Shown: positions 60,601-64,000 of the stretch, in pieces
Layout: each line of letters opens with the position of its first letter
Position numbering within the stretch: position 1 is the first letter of the stretch
DNA from: JBNPEO01 sp050490315
GTDB lineage: Bacteria > Actinomycetota > Actinomycetes > Actinomycetales > Micrococcaceae
Length of the DNA stretch: 64,000 nucleotides
Reading direction: 5' to 3'
Assembly: GCF_050490315.1 (NCBI RefSeq)
Contig: NZ_JBNPEO010000001.1
Span: 372,001 to 436,000 of the forward strand
Program-made: the position numbers and the translations under genes
The notes under the pieces: model-generated
Databases searched by the model: none
The model's input: only the letters and a program-made list of their open reading frames with translations
What the model was told of the DNA's origin: nothing

Positions 60601-61013
60601 GTGATGTAGCTCTTCCGTTCTTGATCCGTATATGGCCAGATTACCGCCCGGAACGGTGTGAGCTAAATGACATCCCGGTGGTGAACTTCGCTAGTGCGCT
60701 TTGCCGAGGGGACTGGCGGCTGAATAGCCATTTGACTAGCCATTCAGCATAGTTGCCTCCAGAGCAATTCTGGGGTAGACACGCGCCTGAAGATGCCGTA
60801 TCGTTGATATTTGCGTCTTCCCTCAATACCTTCAGCCTTCATATAGCGGTGGGCTAGCTGTGCTATTGCCGTTTAAGCGGTGCGATTCACACGGATCGTC
60901 CCGTAGCGGTTGTCGCCAGCACCGGGTCATATAGCGGAACCGGTCAGGTAGCACCACCAGGTGCCATGCGGGGGAGAGCTGAACAAGCCTGAAGGTCTGT
61001 GGAAGGATCCCTC
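60601..61013 (+). promoter_or_regulatory. rpoB promoter and leader region
   Basis: This 413-base gap has no credible gene. A possible promoter is TTGATA (60804-60809) with TACCTT (60827-60832), 17 bases apart, which would leave a leader of about 175 bases. The 11-bp sequence TCATATAGCGG occurs twice (60839-60849 and 60927-60937), and GCTGAAT/ATTCAGC (60719-60725 with 60742-60748) forms a small inverted repeat. Since rplL has its own strong terminator, rpoB must rely largely on this region. Confidence 0.5.
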
Positions 61014-64000
61014 TTGGTCGCCTCGAGCACCTCTAATAACCAAACCGCTAACAACGCCGGCACCACCGATGGTGCGACTCGCCGGCTCTCATTCGCGAAG
61101 ATTCACGAACCGTTGGATGTTCCGAACCTCCTTGCCCTGCAGACGGACAGTTTCGACTGGCTCGTTGGGAACGAACGCTGGCAGGCAAAGGTTGCAAAGG
61201 CCGTAGAAGTTGGGGACGACTCAGTCGCTACCACTTCTGGCCTCTCGGATATCTTCGAAGAGATCTCCCCGATCGAGGATTTCCAGGGCACCATGTCCTT
61301 GAGCTTCTCGGAGCCGGAGTTCGCTGACCCGAAGTACACCATGGCTGAGTGCAAAGACCGCGACGCCACCTACTCGGCCCCGCTGTACGTCAAGGCCGAG
61401 TTCATGAATAACAACACGGGCGAAATCAAGCAGCAGACCGTGTTCATGGGCGATTTCCCGCTGATGACTGAAAAGGGCACCTTTGTGGTGAACGGCACCG
61501 AGCGTGTTGTCGTTTCCCAGCTGGTTCGCTCGCCGGGTGCTTACTTCGAGCGCACAGCTGACAAGACCAGCGACAAGGACATCTTCACTGCGAAGATCAT
61601 CCCGTCCCGTGGTGCTTGGTTCGAGCTCGAAATCGACAAGCGCGATCAGGTCGGCGTCCGTTTGGACCGCAAGCGCAAGCAGTCTGTGACTGTTTTGCTC
61701 AAGGCACTTGGTTGGACCGAAGGCCAGATCCTCGAAGAATTCGGCCAGTACGATTCCATGCGCGCCACGCTTGAGAAGGATGCCACTGAGACGCGCGAAG
61801 ACGCGCTCTTGGATATCTACCGCAAGCTGCGCCCGGGAGAGCCGCCCACCGTTGACGCCGCTCAGGCTTTGTTGGACAACTTGTACTTCAACGCCAAGCG
61901 CTACGACCTTGCCAAGGTTGGCCGTTACAAGATCAACCGCAAGCTCGGCATCGACAAGCCGCTCGGCGACCCGGATGCTTCTGTATTGCACATCGAAGAC
62001 ATCGTGGCAATGATCAAGTTCCTTGTTGCTTTGCACGCCGGCGAGAAGACTCTCAAGGGCAACCGCGAAGGTCAAGAAGTTGATTTGCGCGTTGAGATCG
62101 ATGACATCGACCACTTCGGTAACCGCCGTATTCGCGCCGTTGGTGAATTGATCGAAAACCAGGTCCGTACCGGTTTGTCCCGTATGGAGCGCGTTGTTCG
62201 TGAGCGTATGACCACTCAGGACGTTGAGGCCATCACGCCGCAGACCCTGATCAACATCCGCCCGGTTGTTGCTGCGATCAAGGAGTTCTTCGGAACTTCC
62301 CAGCTGTCGCAGTTTATGGACCAGAACAACCCGCTTTCGGGTCTGACCCACAAGCGTCGTTTGTCAGCATTGGGCCCGGGTGGTTTGTCCCGCGACCGTG
62401 CAGGCATGGAAGTTCGAGACGTTCACCCGTCCCACTACGGACGTATGTGCCCCATCGAAACTCCTGAAGGCCCGAACATTGGTCTGATTGGTTCTTTGGC
62501 TTCCTACGGACGTATTAACCCCTTCGGTTTCATTGAGACTCCTTACCGCAAGGTCATCAACGGCAAGGTAACTGACGACGTCGATTACCTCACCGCCGAT
62601 GATGAGGTTGAGGTTGTTATTGCTCAGGCAAACGCACCTTTGACCGAGGACAACCACTTCGCTGAAGACATGGTTCTTGTGCGTGAACGTGGCGGTTCGG
62701 GTGAGCCTGTGCTTATCCCGGCTGCAGACGTTGAGTACATGGACGTTTCCCCGCGCCAGATGGTGTCTGTTGCAACGGCTTTGATTCCGTTCCTCGAGCA
62801 TGACGATGCTAACCGTGCACTGATGGGTGCCAACATGCAGCGTCAGGCTGTGCCGTTGGTTCGCTCCGAGGCCCCATTTGTGGGTACCGGTATGGAACGT
62901 GCAGCTGCAGTAGACGCCGGTGACGTTGTTATCGCTAAGAAGGCCGGTGTGGTTAGCGAAGTTTCCGCTGACCTCGTGGTCATGCTGAACGACGACGGTA
63001 CCGAGACTAACTACCGCATCGACAAGTTCTCCCGCTCTAACCAGGGCAACTGCTACAACCACCGCGTTTTGGTCAACGAAGGCCAGCGTCTGGAAGTTGG
63101 CGGCATCATCGCTGACGGTCCTGCAACGGACCAGGGTGAATTGGCTCTTGGTAAGAACCTGCTCGTGGCATTTATGTCTTGGGAAGGTCACAACTTCGAG
63201 GACGCCATCATCCTTTCTCAGCGCATTGTTGCTGAGGACGTTCTCTCTTCGATTCACATCGAAGAGCACGAGATCGACGCCCGCGACACCAAGCTTGGTG
63301 CCGAGGAAATCACTCGCGACATCCCGAACGTTTCCGAGGAAGTCCTCGGCGGATTGGACGAGCGCGGCATCATCCACATCGGTGCTGAAGTTGAAGCTGG
63401 CGACATTCTGGTTGGAAAGGTCACACCTAAGGGTGAAACCGAACTGACTCCGGAAGAGCGTTTGCTGCGTGCCATCTTCGGTGAGAAGTCTCGCGAAGTT
63501 CGCGACACTTCCCTCAAGGTGCCCCACGGTGAGTCCGGAACTGTTATTGGTGTTCGCGTCTTCGACCGCGACGCTGATGACGAGTTGCCCCCGGGCGTGA
63601 ACCAGCTGGTTCGCGTTTACGTTGCTGCTAAGCGCAAGATCACCGATGGTGACAAGCTTGCTGGCCGTCACGGTAACAAGGGTGTTATTTCCAAGATCCT
63701 TCCGATCGAAGACATGCCCTTCCTTGCTGATGGAACCCCGGTTGACATCGTTCTGAACCCCTTGGGTGTTCCGGGACGTATGAACGTCGGTCAGGTTTTG
63801 GAAACCCACCTCGGTTGGGTTGCTAAGACCGGTTGGAAGATCGAAGGCGAGCCGGAGTGGGTCAAGAACCTCCCGAACTTGCCTCGTGAAACCGGCCAGA
63901 CCACCGTTGCTACTCCGGTGTTCGATGGTGCGCGTGAAGAGGAAATCTCCGGCTTGCTGGATTCCACCAACGTCACCCGCGATGGCGAGCGTCTGATCGA
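61014..64000 (+). CDS. rpoB: DNA-directed RNA polymerase subunit beta (3' partial)
   Basis: The first 995 codons of the beta subunit; the rest runs off the window. The start is TTG 61014 with AAGGA six bases before it, giving the N-terminus LVASSTSNN then RLSFAKIHEPLDVPNLLALQ, as in Arthrobacter relatives. The rifampicin-resistance region (about 62290-62375) reads SQLSQFMDQNNPLSGLTHKRRLSALG, with Asp, His and Ser at the three main resistance positions, so it looks rifampicin-sensitive. Downstream, GRMCPIETPEGPNIGLIGSL and the GDKLAGRHGNKGVISKI core are present. Confidence 0.98.
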   Translation, partial: MVASSTSNNQTANNAGTTDGATRRLSFAKIHEPLDVPNLLALQTDSFDWLVGNERWQAKVAKAVEVGDDSVATTSGLSDIFEEISPIEDFQGTMSLSFSEPEFADPKYTMAECKDRDATYSAPLYVKAEFMNNNTGEIKQQTVFMGDFPLMTEKGTFVVNGTERVVVSQLVRSPGAYFERTADKTSDKDIFTAKIIPSRGAWFELEIDKRDQVGVRLDRKRKQSVTVLLKALGWTEGQILEEFGQYDSMRATLEKDATETREDALLDIYRKLRPGEPPTVDAAQALLDNLYFNAKRYDLAKVGRYKINRKLGIDKPLGDPDASVLHIEDIVAMIKFLVALHAGEKTLKGNREGQEVDLRVEIDDIDHFGNRRIRAVGELIENQVRTGLSRMERVVRERMTTQDVEAITPQTLINIRPVVAAIKEFFGTSQLSQFMDQNNPLSGLTHKRRLSALGPGGLSRDRAGMEVRDVHPSHYGRMCPIETPEGPNIGLIGSLASYGRINPFGFIETPYRKVINGKVTDDVDYLTADDEVEVVIAQANAPLTEDNHFAEDMVLVRERGGSGEPVLIPAADVEYMDVSPRQMVSVATALIPFLEHDDANRALMGANMQRQAVPLVRSEAPFVGTGMERAAAVDAGDVVIAKKAGVVSEVSADLVVMLNDDGTETNYRIDKFSRSNQGNCYNHRVLVNEGQRLEVGGIIADGPATDQGELALGKNLLVAFMSWEGHNFEDAIILSQRIVAEDVLSSIHIEEHEIDARDTKLGAEEITRDIPNVSEEVLGGLDERGIIHIGAEVEAGDILVGKVTPKGETELTPEERLLRAIFGEKSREVRDTSLKVPHGESGTVIGVRVFDRDADDELPPGVNQLVRVYVAAKRKITDGDKLAGRHGNKGVISKILPIEDMPFLADGTPVDIVLNPLGVPGRMNVGQVLETHLGWVAKTGWKIEGEPEWVKNLPNLPRETGQTTVATPVFDGAREEEISGLLDSTNVTRDGERLI

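Noticed and set aside
62290..62375. Rifampicin-resistance substitution in rpoB
   Set aside because: The usual resistance positions carry the wild-type Asp, His and Ser.
62364..63809. 481-codon leftward frame inside rpoB (and a second at 61221-62351)
   Set aside because: Long antisense frames are common opposite highly expressed genes with strong codon bias; rpoB itself is certain.

Overview
The window is chromosomal DNA of a high-GC Gram-positive actinobacterium, most likely an Arthrobacter-like member of the Micrococcaceae. The evidence is gene content and order: mycothiol synthase beside a GlnR-type regulator, paired HadA/HadB-like dehydratases before murB, a DUF222 HNH gene, tRNA-Trp-secE-nusG-rplK-rplA and rplJ-rplL-rpoB, and many GTG and TTG starts. 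No 16S sequence is present, so the genus is an inference.

Layout. 1-4100: the end of a KdpE-like regulator, a MOSC protein, a DEAD-box RNA helicase with a long structured leader, and tRNA-Thr and tRNA-Met genes separated by a long hairpin. 4101-12775: a complete Tn3-family transposon with 39-bp terminal inverted repeats, a 5-bp target duplication (GTCCT), a transposase at the left end and a resolvase with a res-like region at the right end. Its cargo is a compact leftward operon that looks like a peptide natural-product (RiPP) cluster: a 49-residue precursor-like peptide, a tetrapyrrole-methylase-fold enzyme resembling borosin backbone N-methyltransferases, two HPr-kinase-like proteins, and an ABC-2 exporter. 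I regard this as the most interesting system in the window. 12850-23066: chromosomal housekeeping genes (VOC protein, GH13 glucosidase, Na+/H+ antiporter, CitE-like lyase, HadAB, MFS exporter, MurB).

23104-36668 is mostly leftward: an HNH protein, Asd, a frameshifted WXG100-like gene with an 11-bp tandem repeat, FolA-ThyA with a GntR regulator and a membrane protein behind a perfect 20-bp-arm palindrome, then NUDIX/phosphatase, polyphosphate kinase and MshD. A probable small RNA gene with its own promoter and terminator lies between mshD and glnR. 36956-48629: GlnR, nitrobindin, YgfZ, transporters, PfkA, and a cell-envelope stress module of three PspC-domain proteins with a LuxR-type regulator.

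48671-64000 is the core expression region: an aminotransferase, tRNA-Trp, secE, nusG, rplK, rplA, two tandem two-domain acetyltransferases, the L10 leader with rplJ and rplL, a Tat-exported nucleotidase, a YbaK deacylase, a thiolase, and the first 995 codons of rpoB running off the right edge. Several N-termini were moved from the longest open frame to an internal start with a good ribosome binding site; these are noted entry by entry.
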